Part shown: piece by piece, positions 1 through 9,548 of the stretch
How positions within the stretch are numbered: position 1 is the stretch's first letter
Layout: every line of letters begins with the position of its first letter
DNA from: Bacteroidales bacterium UBA3843
GTDB lineage: Bacteria > Bacteroidota > Bacteroidia > Bacteroidales > Paludibacteraceae
Direction of reading: 5' to 3'
Length of the DNA: 64,000 nucleotides
Assembly (NCBI GenBank): GCA_002392745.1
Contig: DGHR01000014.1
Location: 234,023-298,022 of the forward strand
Translations under genes and position numbers: made by a program
The notes under the pieces: generated by a model
The model's database searches: none
The model's input: the letters and a program-made list of their open reading frames with translations, nothing else
Told to the model about the DNA's origin: nothing

Positions 1-1939
1 TTTCGGACGCCGTCACGGCGACCCTTCGCGCCCATGGAACCTGTTCGACATCCGCGTGCAGGACGAACAGGGCAAACCGGTGGTCGCTTATCAGGGCAAC
101 TGGCGTGATATATTCCAAAACTGGGAGGCTCTCTCGGTTTCCTATCCGCTCTACATCAACCATGTTATTGCCAAATTCCTCAATGCAACCACTGCGGACG
201 GCTACAACCCCTATCGCATTACGGACAAAGGAATAGACTGGGAAGTGATTGAACCCGAGAACCCGTGGTCGAATATTGGTTACTGGGGTGACCACCAGAT
301 AATCTATCTGCTCAAATTGCTGGAGCTGAGTTATAATCATAATCCCGAGCAACTGAGAGTCTTGCTCAACAGCCGTATATTCGCTTTTGCAAACGTACCA
401 TACCGTTTGAAATCATACCGCGAGATAGTAGCAGACCCGAAGAACTCAATCCGGTTTGACCAAGAGGCGCATAACCGTGCAATGGAGCTGGCCGCGGAAA
501 TGGGTGCGGACGGCAAATTGGTGCTGGACGGGAACAATCAGGTGCGTATGACCACCATGGCCGATAAGTTGCTGATTACATTACTGGCCAAGCTGAGCAA
601 TTTTATTCCGTCTGCCGGTATATGGATGAACACACTCCGTCCCGAATGGAACGATGCGAACAATGCATTGGTGGGCTATGGCGCCTCGATGGTAACATTG
701 TGCTATATGCGGCGTTATGTGGCCTTCATGCAGCGTTTTGTTGACTCCGATATCACTATCGGTTCGGAAACTGCTGTGCTGCTCCGTGCTATTCACAAGG
801 CATTGCAATGCAGCGGCAGCCGCCAATATATTGATACGGCAGGTCTCGCCGGTGAACAATACCGCAATACGGTATATGCCGGATTGAGCGGCCGGCAAGA
901 GACGGTTGCCCTGGCTGAGATGCAATCCTTCTTTGCCGATGCATTGGCGCGCATGGATGAATCGATCCGGGCTAACAAACGCGCCGACGGGCTGTACGAG
1001 GCATATAACCTCATCCGCTTTACGGACAATGATATAGAAATCAGTCATCTCTATGAGATGCTGGAGGGACAGGTAGCCGTACTCTCATCCGGACTATTGA
1101 GCGGAGAAGAGGCGGCAGACCTCCTGGATGCTATGCGCGCTTCGGCGCTCTATCGCGAGGATCAGCGGAGTTATATGTTGTACCCGAATCGCAGAAGACC
1201 TTCGTTCCTGGAGATGAACAACCTTCCTGAAGAAGCGAAATCGCTGCCGGTGGTACAGAAATATCTCGGAACGATTTTGAAACAAGACTGCGACGGCGGC
1301 ATCCATTTCGATGCGCAATACCGCAATGCCAATAACTTACCGGAAGAGCTGAAGGACCTGTATGAGTCGGTCTTCCATCACCACGCGTTCACCGGTCGTT
1401 CCGGCACGTTCTATAAGTACGAAGGCCTCGGCTGTATCTATTGGCATATGGTTTCCAAACTGCTGCTGGCTGTCGGCGAGACAATCCAATCCTTTACAGC
1501 AACGCAGTCTTGCAGCCCTGCGGTCATGTCGCGCCTGACGCAGCATTACAATGCTATCCGCGAAGGATTGGGGAATCACAAGCAGCCGAACGAGTATGGT
1601 TCGTTCCCCTTTGACCCCTATTCGCACACTCCGTCCATGGCGGGTGTACAACAACCCGGTATGACCGGACAGGTCAAAGAGGATATCCTCTCGCGTTTCT
1701 TTGAATTGGGAGTATCTGTTCGCGACGGACAGATTACATTTGCTCCTACCATGCTCTCCGAGACCGATTTCAAGGATGGCGAGTTGCGCTTCACATATTG
1801 TGGTACGGAGGTGATTTATAAAAAAGAACAATCAAAGGTAAACGGTGAAAGTACAAAGGGCCTCACGTTAACCAAAGAACAAAGCGAACATATCTTTGCC
1901 CGTGATGGCGAAATCAAACAAATAACAGTAGAGTTATGA
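1..1939 (+). CDS. Large conserved protein of unknown function, 5' end outside window
   Basis: The frame is open from base 2, so the gene begins before the window; about 645 C-terminal residues are visible. I do not recognise the family with certainty. The visible part is rich in Trp, Tyr and helical segments (for example GRRHGDPSRPWN at the very start and NPWSNIGYWGDHQIIYLLKL near residue 80), which would fit an all-helical carbohydrate-active or phosphorylase-like fold, but no catalytic motif can be named. It ends TGA overlapping the ATG of the GH30 gene by four bases, so it is translated together with the beta-glucan hydrolases and probably acts on the same substrate. Near the C-terminus (1831-1875) is a low-complexity stretch like the short repeats found elsewhere in the window. 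Confidence 0.6.
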   Translation, partial: FGRRHGDPSRPWNLFDIRVQDEQGKPVVAYQGNWRDIFQNWEALSVSYPLYINHVIAKFLNATTADGYNPYRITDKGIDWEVIEPENPWSNIGYWGDHQIIYLLKLLELSYNHNPEQLRVLLNSRIFAFANVPYRLKSYREIVADPKNSIRFDQEAHNRAMELAAEMGADGKLVLDGNNQVRMTTMADKLLITLLAKLSNFIPSAGIWMNTLRPEWNDANNALVGYGASMVTLCYMRRYVAFMQRFVDSDITIGSETAVLLRAIHKALQCSGSRQYIDTAGLAGEQYRNTVYAGLSGRQETVALAEMQSFFADALARMDESIRANKRADGLYEAYNLIRFTDNDIEISHLYEMLEGQVAVLSSGLLSGEEAADLLDAMRASALYREDQRSYMLYPNRRRPSFLEMNNLPEEAKSLPVVQKYLGTILKQDCDGGIHFDAQYRNANNLPEELKDLYESVFHHHAFTGRSGTFYKYEGLGCIYWHMVSKLLLAVGETIQSFTATQSCSPAVMSRLTQHYNAIREGLGNHKQPNEYGSFPFDPYSHTPSMAGVQQPGMTGQVKEDILSRFFELGVSVRDGQITFAPTMLSETDFKDGELRFTYCGTEVIYKKEQSKVNGESTKGLTLTKEQSEHIFARDGEIKQITVEL

Positions 1940-3555
1940 AAAAGTTGATGATTGGAATATTGGGTGGCGTACTCATCTGCTCGTGTACGGCCCGTGTGCC
2001 GTCAACCCATGTGTGGCTGACCAGCGAAGCAGGCGACAAATGCGCTGAGAAAGAAGCCGTGGTGTTCAAGAAAGGTCAAGCTGCTGACGCAGTGGTGATT
2101 GATCCTGCCACTACTCGCCAGACCATCGACGGTTTCGGCGGTTCGCTCACCGAGAGTTCTGCTTTTGTGCTGGCATGCCTGCCTGTAGAGAAACGCCAGG
2201 CGGTGTTGGAGGAATTGTACGGCGAGACAGGGGCGAACTTCTCCATGTCCCGCACCCAAATAGGCGCATCGGATTTTTCCGTTGAGGGCAAATACTCCTT
2301 GGCGGAAGAGGACGGAGATACAGCATTGCACTCTTTCTCGCTTGACCGTGACAAAGAGGGGTTCGCAAAGACCGTGTACCCGCAGATAAAAGACGAACAG
2401 TACGATTTGTACCACCTGATGAAGGATGTCTACGCTATCAAACAGGCGCAGGCAGACAAAACCTATCGTATCATTGCCAACACATGGACTGCGCCGGCAT
2501 GGATGAAGGAAAACAAGAAGTACTACGAGCGCGAGAACGGTTTTCATCGCGGCGGTGCGTTACTGCCGGAGTATTATCAGGCATATGCAAACTATCTGGC
2601 CCGGTACATTGAGGCATGGCGCGCCGAGGGACTGGAAATCTGGGGAGTCACTCCTGTCAACGAGCCCATGGGTAATGACGGGGGCTGGGAATCAATGGAT
2701 TTCTCTCCGGCGGTAGAGACCGAGTTTATCGCTAAATATCTGGGCCCTGTCTTGCAACGCCTGGATGGTCAAATGGTACATATCTTCGGTTTCGACCAGA
2801 ATATCTTTGAGATGGGCCCCTATACCGCGGCTATTTACGGAGATAGTTTGGCCGGTGCATACACCACCGGTATGGCGGTTCATTGGTACGGCTCCACCAT
2901 CGACTGTTTTCCGGAAGTGCTGGACAGCGTGCATGCGCTCTATCCCGATAAGACTATCCTGCATACCGAGGGGTGTATCGACAATCTCGGTTGCGAGCCG
3001 TGGGACGGAGTCACCGACCCCGTGGGCTTCAAAGAGTCCGGTTGGTTTAATAATGATGCCTTCTGGTGGAATCCGGTTGCTACCGACTGGGCTTACTCCA
3101 CGCGTTGGGCGGGAGAAACGCATCCTAAATATGCGCCTGTCCATCGCTATGCACGCTATATTATTGAGGGCATGAACCATTGGCTGACCGGATTTATCGA
3201 TTGGAATATCGTATTGGATTCTATAGGCGGACCGAATCACGTGAATAATTTTGCCGGAGCACCGGTAATGGTGGATTATCAGAATGACATAGTCTATTAT
3301 ACTCCTTATTACTATGTCCTGAAGCAATTCAGCCGTTCGATGCGTCCGGGCGACAAAGTGTTGAGTTGTCAGCCTTCCGCAAGACCTGATATGAATCAGA
3401 TTTTCGTATGCGCTACGCTCAACGAAGAGGGGTGCATCGCCGTCAATATCCTCAATACGGGAGATGCCGTCGCTTTCCCCTTGCAAATAGGTGAATACGT
3501 AGCGCAAGTGGCTATGCCGGCCAATAGTGTAGAGACTATCGTTGTCAGATTATGA
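1936..3555 (+). CDS. Glycoside hydrolase family 30 lipoprotein (beta-glucosidase/beta-1,6-glucanase type)
   Basis: 539 residues. A lipoprotein signal ending LICSC places it on the outside of the inner or outer membrane. The GH30 signature TIDGFGGSLTESSA follows at about residue 57, then MSRTQIGASDFS. The likely acid/base is Glu243 in TPVNEP and the nucleophile Glu345 in LHTEGC, both standard for the family. GH30 enzymes cleave beta-1,6-glucan, beta-glucosides or glucosylceramide; next to GH81 and GH3 genes, beta-1,6 branches of a beta-1,3-glucan are the probable target (inference). It overlaps the upstream gene by four bases and the downstream GH81 gene by four bases, indicating one polycistronic, translationally coupled unit. 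Confidence 0.9.
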   Translation: MKKLMIGILGGVLICSCTARVPSTHVWLTSEAGDKCAEKEAVVFKKGQAADAVVIDPATTRQTIDGFGGSLTESSAFVLACLPVEKRQAVLEELYGETGANFSMSRTQIGASDFSVEGKYSLAEEDGDTALHSFSLDRDKEGFAKTVYPQIKDEQYDLYHLMKDVYAIKQAQADKTYRIIANTWTAPAWMKENKKYYERENGFHRGGALLPEYYQAYANYLARYIEAWRAEGLEIWGVTPVNEPMGNDGGWESMDFSPAVETEFIAKYLGPVLQRLDGQMVHIFGFDQNIFEMGPYTAAIYGDSLAGAYTTGMAVHWYGSTIDCFPEVLDSVHALYPDKTILHTEGCIDNLGCEPWDGVTDPVGFKESGWFNNDAFWWNPVATDWAYSTRWAGETHPKYAPVHRYARYIIEGMNHWLTGFIDWNIVLDSIGGPNHVNNFAGAPVMVDYQNDIVYYTPYYYVLKQFSRSMRPGDKVLSCQPSARPDMNQIFVCATLNEEGCIAVNILNTGDAVAFPLQIGEYVAQVAMPANSVETIVVRL

Positions 3556-6500
3556 GAAACTGCCGCTTACTTATTTTGTTTTCTCTCCTTCTGGTGCAGA
3601 TGGGCGCGGGCTTGCTTGCCCAGACTCCTGTGCCTTTAGGCGCCGGTTCGTATGCCTCTTTTGCCCCTTTGTCCGAAAGCCGTTCCTCTTTGCACGATGG
3701 CTGCCAGGCATACCAGACAGAGCACCGCAGACTCTATCTGCCGGATTCGCTTCTGGCTCGTTTGGCTCCTGCCAATGGTTCGCGCGAAGGCTCTCTGGCT
3801 TTGCCGTCGAACGACTGGTGGACCTATGCTTTGGTAAATACATGGACCGGTAAATTGTGGTTCTACCCCGGTTGGGCGGAAGCCAAAGACGGTGAACTGA
3901 CGATTGGTTATCCGTCCTATTGGGAACCTACAGGCTGTGAGGTCAAGTGGGATACACCTCTGGCCGTTTCTTTCACTCGTACAACTACCGGTAAGAAAGC
4001 GATGTTTCAGGAAACGCTTGTGGATAACTGGTCGAATTTTATGATGTCGTTCGTTATGCAGGACGGCGAAGACTGGGTGCGCGTGACTTGCATGCAGGGT
4101 TCGCCGCTCGTGTGGATAGAGACAAACGGAATTACGGCTCAGGTAACGAATCCCAATATGGCTCGTTATGCGGTGTTCTCCAGTCCTGAGATAACGACCA
4201 TAGCGCTGCTGACCAACGGACTGGATGCCGCCCGGGCAGAAGCGTTCGCACGTCGCATCCCTCGCCGTACAAGGCTGGATTATACCGTTGATATGGAGCG
4301 GTCGCAACTGACTACTACTTTCCGCATCTATACAAGTGACCAAATGGTAAATGACCAGATGGTAAATGTCTTGATGGCTTTCCTGCCGCATCATTACTAT
4401 AGCAACGAGGGGCAAAATGACCCAATGGCAGATGGACCTGTTTATATGTCTCCGCGCGGAGAGATGCGTTTGGCGGAAGGCAATGATTTCTCGTTCATCT
4501 ATCCGATAGACGGTTTTCTGCCTTTCTTCCCTGCTCCTCAGGAGTGGAAAGAGGGCTTCTCCCGCAATCGCATGCTGGCCCTGGAGGCTGATTATGCCGT
4601 GCGCGGCACTTTCGGTGCGGATACCTATTGGGGTGGGAAAGGACTTACCCAGATGATGCACTATATGACCTTTGCGCTCCAGATGGGTGATACGGCGACA
4701 TACCTTCTCGCGAAAAAGAGGCTCCGCGCTACGCTCGAAGACTGGTATACTTATACACCCGGCGAGCAGAACCGCTATTTTGCCCGTTTCCCACGCTGGG
4801 GAGCCATGGTTGGCTTCGATACATCGTATGATTCCGAGACCTTCAACGACCATCATTTCCACTATGGTTATTTTATCTATGCCTCGGCCGTGCTTTGTAT
4901 GCTGGATGCGGATTTCAAGGACAAGTACGGAGCCATGGCGCGTGAGGTGGCGCTCGATTATGCCTGTTGGCTTAGGGACAGCAACCGCTATCCGCTTTTC
5001 CGCACCTTCAATCCTTATTGCGGACATTCGTTTGCCGGCGGTATGGGCAATGGCGGCAATGGCAACGGTCAGGAGTCGTCCTCCGAAGCGATGCAGTCGT
5101 GGGGCGGCATTTGGCTGATGGGAGAAGCATTAGGCGATCGGGCAATGCGCGATGCCGGTATCTTCGGCTATACCGTCGAAGCGAAAGCAACAGCGGAATA
5201 TTGGTTTGACCGGAAACGGCGGAATATCGATTATACGAAATATACCCATCCCTATTGCTGCAATCTGACGATGCAGGGTGTCGGTTGGTGGACTTGGTTC
5301 AGCGGTGACCCCGTTTGGATGCATTCTATCCAGTGGCTGCCCACGTCGCCGATACTGACCAATTATTTCTCCCGTGACTTGGCTTTTGCCCGATGGGACT
5401 ACACGGAGATGTATTCTCATAAGGAAGTGGGAGACTACGAAGCTGCCACCGGCGGCTTGGGCGACGAATCGGGACTTGGCAATGTGTGCCTGTCTTATCT
5501 GGCGCTCTTCGATGCCGATTCGGCGGCGCATGTATGGGAGCGGATGGATGCGATGGGCAAAACGTTGGCTAAGAATCCGGATACGGGAGGTATCACCTAT
5601 TGGCTCGCCCATAGTCATCGTTCCTTAGGCGAGAAACGATTCGATATCCATGCCAATCATCCTATGGCGTGTGCCTATACAGATACCCTGACCGGTGTGA
5701 GTACATACGCGGCATACAATGCCTCGTCTGCTCCCGTAACGGTGCATTTCTTCGGCGCGAAAGATACGACTTTCTCTGTGCCGGCAAACAGTCTGAAGGT
5801 GACAACCGATGATGGCCGTCCGGCATCGGTCTATACAGCGATAGAGGAACAGAAAGAGACCGTTGTTCCTGACCCTTTGGCATGGGAACTGCCCTATCCG
5901 AATCTGGCGCTGCATAAACCCGTATCCGTCTCTTCGGAGGAGAACGCGGGCTGTCTGGCGGTAAACCTCACGGACGGCAAGACAGACACACGTTGGGGCT
6001 CGGCCCACCATGACAACGAGTGGGCGATGGTTGACCTGGGCGAACAATGCTATATCGACCATCTCATACTGCGATGGGAAGCAGCCTATGCTTCTGAATA
6101 CGAACTGGCGCTGAGCGATGATGCCACTACTTGGCGAAGCATCACTCTGAGTTCCGCAGGAGGTGTGGAGAGAGTGCCAATCTCAGACCTCAAATCTCAA
6201 TTCTCTGATTCGTCTCGGGGAAGGTATATCCGTATCACAGGTGTTGAACGCGCTACTACATATGGCACCTCTCTCTATGAGCTGGAGGCGTACGGGCGCC
6301 CGTTGACAGGCGACCCGACCAAGATATTCGCGATCGCCCTGTCGGCTTCTGATAGCGTTCTTTATCAGGGCCAAAGCACTACACTTACCACCACCGCCTA
6401 CAGCTACAACGGGGATGTGATGTCTGTGGTGAGCGAGAAAATAACCTATCCGGATTATGGCATTTACACCGTAACGCGCAGCGTAGAGGATTGCACGGCA

Positions 6501-7295
6501 TCCTTGACAATCGTGGTGCTGGAAACAGAGCAGGCTTCGTCCGTCAAGGTAGTGCCGGAAGAGGTGACATTGCCGCTGGGAGATACACAAATCTTCGATA
6601 TACGGATTGTAAACCAGTTTGGCGAGCAAGTGGATGGCTGCTCGGAATCTTTCCGTGCCACACAGTCGGGAGACACACTGCTTGCTTTTGATTGTTATGA
6701 GATGGCGGCTACTGCGCTCGTACATGTGAAACCGTACGACGAAGTCAATCTTGCGCTCGGCAAACCCGCTTCCGCCTCCGGAGCGGAAGGGGATGGCACC
6801 TCTGCTGGAAAGGCTGTCGATGGTAATATGGAGACCCGTTGGTCCAGCCGGTTTATGGATAACGAGTGGATTGCGATAGATTTGCAGGAATGTTATCAGC
6901 TGACATCCGTCAAACTGTATTGGGAGAATGCGTATGCAACGGCGTATGATATTGAGGGTAGCGATGACGGAGAGGATTATCACCTGCTCAAATCTGTCAC
7001 CAATGCCAAAGGTGGCGTCCAGACGGTGGATCTGCAGGATGGCGGAGAAGCCGCCAAGGTACGCTTTGTCCGTGTTCTGTGCAAGACCCGTAATACGGGC
7101 TATGGCTCGTCGTTATGGGAAATAGAGGTATATGGCGCAGGGCGGTGTGATAGTCCGGCGACGGCTATCGGAGAAACAGAGATAAAATCTAAAATGTCAA
7201 ATCTCAAATACATCAAAGATGGACAGTTGTATATTTCGCACGACGGCGTTGTCTATACTGTTGGTGGCATTGTTTTCATGCGCACCCAAAAGTGA
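3552..7295 (+). CDS. Secreted GH81 endo-beta-1,3-glucanase with two F5/8C (CBM32-like) domains and C-terminal tag
   Basis: 1247 residues with an SPI signal peptide ending GLLAQ. Residues about 25-750 carry GH81 hallmarks: ALPSNDWWT, the FNDHHFHYGYFIY block with the expected catalytic Asp433, and QESSSEAMQSW with Glu508 and Glu512. Residues about 783-915 and 1066-1190 are two discoidin-like F5/8 type C modules (NLALHKPVSVS and NLALGKPASAS starts), probably carbohydrate-binding, separated by Ig-like sequence. The last 30 residues hold a short tag (DGQLYISHDGVVYTVGG) shared with three other secreted proteins here. GH81 enzymes cut internal beta-1,3-glucosidic bonds as in laminarin or curdlan. 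Odd points: in-frame short repeats at 4338-4368, 6180-6210 and 7180-7210, and a 77-base overlap with the next gene. Confidence 0.92.
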   Translation: MRNCRLLILFSLLLVQMGAGLLAQTPVPLGAGSYASFAPLSESRSSLHDGCQAYQTEHRRLYLPDSLLARLAPANGSREGSLALPSNDWWTYALVNTWTGKLWFYPGWAEAKDGELTIGYPSYWEPTGCEVKWDTPLAVSFTRTTTGKKAMFQETLVDNWSNFMMSFVMQDGEDWVRVTCMQGSPLVWIETNGITAQVTNPNMARYAVFSSPEITTIALLTNGLDAARAEAFARRIPRRTRLDYTVDMERSQLTTTFRIYTSDQMVNDQMVNVLMAFLPHHYYSNEGQNDPMADGPVYMSPRGEMRLAEGNDFSFIYPIDGFLPFFPAPQEWKEGFSRNRMLALEADYAVRGTFGADTYWGGKGLTQMMHYMTFALQMGDTATYLLAKKRLRATLEDWYTYTPGEQNRYFARFPRWGAMVGFDTSYDSETFNDHHFHYGYFIYASAVLCMLDADFKDKYGAMAREVALDYACWLRDSNRYPLFRTFNPYCGHSFAGGMGNGGNGNGQESSSEAMQSWGGIWLMGEALGDRAMRDAGIFGYTVEAKATAEYWFDRKRRNIDYTKYTHPYCCNLTMQGVGWWTWFSGDPVWMHSIQWLPTSPILTNYFSRDLAFARWDYTEMYSHKEVGDYEAATGGLGDESGLGNVCLSYLALFDADSAAHVWERMDAMGKTLAKNPDTGGITYWLAHSHRSLGEKRFDIHANHPMACAYTDTLTGVSTYAAYNASSAPVTVHFFGAKDTTFSVPANSLKVTTDDGRPASVYTAIEEQKETVVPDPLAWELPYPNLALHKPVSVSSEENAGCLAVNLTDGKTDTRWGSAHHDNEWAMVDLGEQCYIDHLILRWEAAYASEYELALSDDATTWRSITLSSAGGVERVPISDLKSQFSDSSRGRYIRITGVERATTYGTSLYELEAYGRPLTGDPTKIFAIALSASDSVLYQGQSTTLTTTAYSYNGDVMSVVSEKITYPDYGIYTVTRSVEDCTASLTIVVLETEQASSVKVVPEEVTLPLGDTQIFDIRIVNQFGEQVDGCSESFRATQSGDTLLAFDCYEMAATALVHVKPYDEVNLALGKPASASGAEGDGTSAGKAVDGNMETRWSSRFMDNEWIAIDLQECYQLTSVKLYWENAYATAYDIEGSDDGEDYHLLKSVTNAKGGVQTVDLQDGGEAAKVRFVRVLCKTRNTGYGSSLWEIEVYGAGRCDSPATAIGETEIKSKMSNLKYIKDGQLYISHDGVVYTVGGIVFMRTQK
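4338..4368 (+). repeat. 15-bp repeat, two copies, in frame inside GH81 gene
   Basis: Two adjacent copies of gaccaaatggtaaat (second copy gaccagatggtaaat) encode DQMVNDQMVN. A weaker third copy lies near 4418. The same 15-mer occurs inside the neighbouring GH3 gene at 7774 and 8432. Confidence 0.85.
6180..6210 (+). repeat. In-frame tctcaaa-type short repeat in GH81 gene
   Basis: Reiterated 'atctcaaat/ctcagacct' words encode ISDLKSQFSDS in the first F5/8C domain. The same words recur at 7180-7210 (KSKMSNLKY) in this gene and at 19472-19497 at the end of the membrane-protein gene. Confidence 0.6.
7180..7210 (+). repeat. In-frame tctcaaa-type short repeat before the GH81 C-terminal tag
   Basis: The words 'ataaaatctaaaatgtcaaatctcaaat' type (EIKSKMSNLKY) form the linker directly ahead of the C-terminal tag. 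Confidence 0.6.
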
Positions 7296-9543
7296 CGAAG
7301 ACCGTTTCATAGATGACCTTCTGGCACGTATGACCATAGAGGAGAAGATTGGGCAGATGAACCAGCTCGACCCCTCGTGGAACGCAGAGGAGAAAGAGGC
7401 TCTGATTCGTGAGGGCAGGGTGGGCTCTGTCTTCAATATCGTCGGAGCCAAAGAAGTCAACCGGCTGCAACGTATGGCTGTCGAGGAGACCAGACTGGGT
7501 ATCCCGCTTATTGCCGCGCGCGATGTGATACATGGTTTCAATACCATCTATCCGATTCCTTTGGCGCAAGGCGCTACATGGAATCCCGCGCTGGTGGAGC
7601 AGGCTGCACGGCTGACGGCACGCGAGGCTTATGGGGCAGGCATCCGCTGGGCTTTCTCGCCTATGGTGGACGTGGCGCACGACCCGCGGTGGGGACGCGT
7701 GGCTGAAGGCTATGGCGAGGATACATACCTCGCTTCTGTGATGGCTGCGGCTGTCGTCCGCGGATACCAAAATGACCAAATGGTAAATGGTAAAATGCAA
7801 AAATGCCTTGCTGCCTGTGTCAAACATTTTGCCGGCTACTCGGCCTCCGAGGGAGGACGGGACTATAACACCACTTGGATTCCCGAGACGCAACTGCGCG
7901 ACGTCTACCTGCCTCCCTTCAAGGCGGCATTGGATGCCGGAGCGATGAGTGTCATGTGCTCGTTCAACGACCTGAACGGACTGCCCTCTTCCGCCAATCC
8001 GCACCTGAATATCGATATCCTGCGCCATGAGTGGGGCTCCGATGCGTTGCTTGTCAGCGATTGGGGTAGCGGTTCCGACCTGGTGCCGCACGGGTTGGTT
8101 GCGGACAAGAAGGAAGCCGCTTTGCGCTGCATCAACGCCCGCATGGAAATGGATATGCAGGGCAATATCTATACCGATTATCTGCAGCAGTTGTTGGAGG
8201 AAGGCAAGGTGAAGGAATCGCAGATTGACGAATGTGTGCGTTCAATCCTGCGGATGAAATACCGGTTGGGTTTGTTTGATCATCCCTATGTGCCGGAGGA
8301 TCAACCGATGGTCTATTCGTCCCGGGAATTGGCGGTAGTAACACGTACAGCCGAGGAGAGTGCTGTCCTGCTCAAGAACGACGGCGTCCTGCCTCTTTCT
8401 GTCAGCAAAACGCTACATGACCAAACGCTACATGACCAAATGGTAAATATATTAATCTGTGGTCCTCTGGCTGATCAGCCTAAAGAGCAGTTGGGCACGT
8501 GGGTCTTTGACGGCCTTCCCGAGCGCTCGGTAACACCCCTGATGGCTTTCAGTGAATGGGCGGACAGTATCAACGATATGTCTCCTCTCGCGCCGAACCG
8601 TCCGCCGGTCACGCTGCTCTATGAACCGGGACTGACCTATAGCCGCGACCGCAACAGGGAGGGGATCGCTCGGGCTGTAGCTGCGGCCCGCAAGGCGGAT
8701 ATAATCCTCTATTTCTGCGGCGAAGAAGCTATATTGTCCGGTGAAGCGCGTTGCCGTGCCGACTTGGATTTGCCCGGCTCGCAATGCGAGATGATGGATG
8801 CATTGGCTGCTACCGGCAAACCGGTGGTAATGATTGTTATGGCGGGGCGTCCGCTTACTATCGGCGCACAGGCCGAACAGGCTGCTGCGGTGCTCTATGC
8901 ACTGCATGGCGGCACCATGGCCGGCACTGCACTATGCCGCCTGCTGACAGGCCGGGCCGTACCGTCCGGCAAGACGACGATGACTTTCCCGAAGATGGTG
9001 GGACAGATACCTCTCTATTACAACCGCCACAATACCGGACGGCCGTCTTATGACCCGCCGATGCTCATCGATTCTATTCCTATCGGATGTCCCCAGTTCT
9101 CTATCGGTCAGTCGTCCTATTGGCTGGAGACGCCTACCGAACCGCTCTATCCGTTCGGTTACGGACTCAGCTATACCACCTTCGAATACGGCGAACCCGA
9201 AATGGAGCAGACGCAAGACACTTTGTTCGTATCCTGCGCGGTAACCAACACAGGCCGTTATGATGCTTATGAAGTGGTGCAACTCTATACCCGCCAGTTG
9301 TCCGGCGATTTAGTCCGTCCGCTCAAGGAACTGAAGGGCTTCGAAAAAGTCTTTATTCCAGCCGGTGAGACCCGGACGGTTCGTTTTGACCTCAACCGAG
9401 GACAACTCGGCTATTGGCACGAGCAGAAACGCGATTGCGAAAGCCGTGTGTGGTTCGCGACCGACCCTGCTGAATACGAAATATGGGTAGCGCCCGATAG
9501 CCGGTGCACTACCCATTCTGTGCGTTTCTCTATTGAGAAATAA
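7219..9543 (+). CDS. bglX: Glycoside hydrolase family 3 beta-glucosidase, lipoprotein
   Basis: 774 residues. The start at 7219 is chosen because it gives a complete lipoprotein signal (LVALFSC); any later ATG would remove it. The GH3 N-terminal barrel shows DPRWGRVAEGYGEDTYLAS and the nucleophile Asp281 in LLVSDWG; the C-terminal alpha/beta domain and a fibronectin III-like domain (from about residue 665) follow, as in BglX-type enzymes. It would hydrolyse the oligosaccharides released by the GH81 and GH30 enzymes to glucose. The first 77 bases overlap the end of GH81 in another frame. Two in-frame short repeats (7771-7805 and 8410-8449) lie between secondary-structure elements. It converges on the aquaporin gene with a five-base gap. 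Confidence 0.93.
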   Translation: MDSCIFRTTALSILLVALFSCAPKSDEDRFIDDLLARMTIEEKIGQMNQLDPSWNAEEKEALIREGRVGSVFNIVGAKEVNRLQRMAVEETRLGIPLIAARDVIHGFNTIYPIPLAQGATWNPALVEQAARLTAREAYGAGIRWAFSPMVDVAHDPRWGRVAEGYGEDTYLASVMAAAVVRGYQNDQMVNGKMQKCLAACVKHFAGYSASEGGRDYNTTWIPETQLRDVYLPPFKAALDAGAMSVMCSFNDLNGLPSSANPHLNIDILRHEWGSDALLVSDWGSGSDLVPHGLVADKKEAALRCINARMEMDMQGNIYTDYLQQLLEEGKVKESQIDECVRSILRMKYRLGLFDHPYVPEDQPMVYSSRELAVVTRTAEESAVLLKNDGVLPLSVSKTLHDQTLHDQMVNILICGPLADQPKEQLGTWVFDGLPERSVTPLMAFSEWADSINDMSPLAPNRPPVTLLYEPGLTYSRDRNREGIARAVAAARKADIILYFCGEEAILSGEARCRADLDLPGSQCEMMDALAATGKPVVMIVMAGRPLTIGAQAEQAAAVLYALHGGTMAGTALCRLLTGRAVPSGKTTMTFPKMVGQIPLYYNRHNTGRPSYDPPMLIDSIPIGCPQFSIGQSSYWLETPTEPLYPFGYGLSYTTFEYGEPEMEQTQDTLFVSCAVTNTGRYDAYEVVQLYTRQLSGDLVRPLKELKGFEKVFIPAGETRTVRFDLNRGQLGYWHEQKRDCESRVWFATDPAEYEIWVAPDSRCTTHSVRFSIEK
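7771..7805 (+). repeat. In-frame short repeat in GH3 gene (site 1)
   Basis: Contains the 15-mer gaccaaatggtaaat followed by 'ggtaaaatgcaaaaatg'; encodes NDQMVNGKMQK, a loop-like insertion between GYQ and CLAACVKHFAGY, which are normally close together in GH3 enzymes. Confidence 0.7.
8410..8449 (+). repeat. In-frame 15-bp tandem repeat in GH3 gene (site 2)
   Basis: Two exact copies of acgctacatgaccaa (8410-8424 and 8425-8439) followed by atggtaaata encode TLHDQTLHDQMVN in the linker ahead of the C-terminal domain. Confidence 0.85.
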
Positions 9544-9548
9544 TCTGC

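Noticed and set aside
3636..5027. 463-codon minus-strand frame in GH81
   Set aside because: Antisense shadow; GH81 motifs on + are unequivocal.
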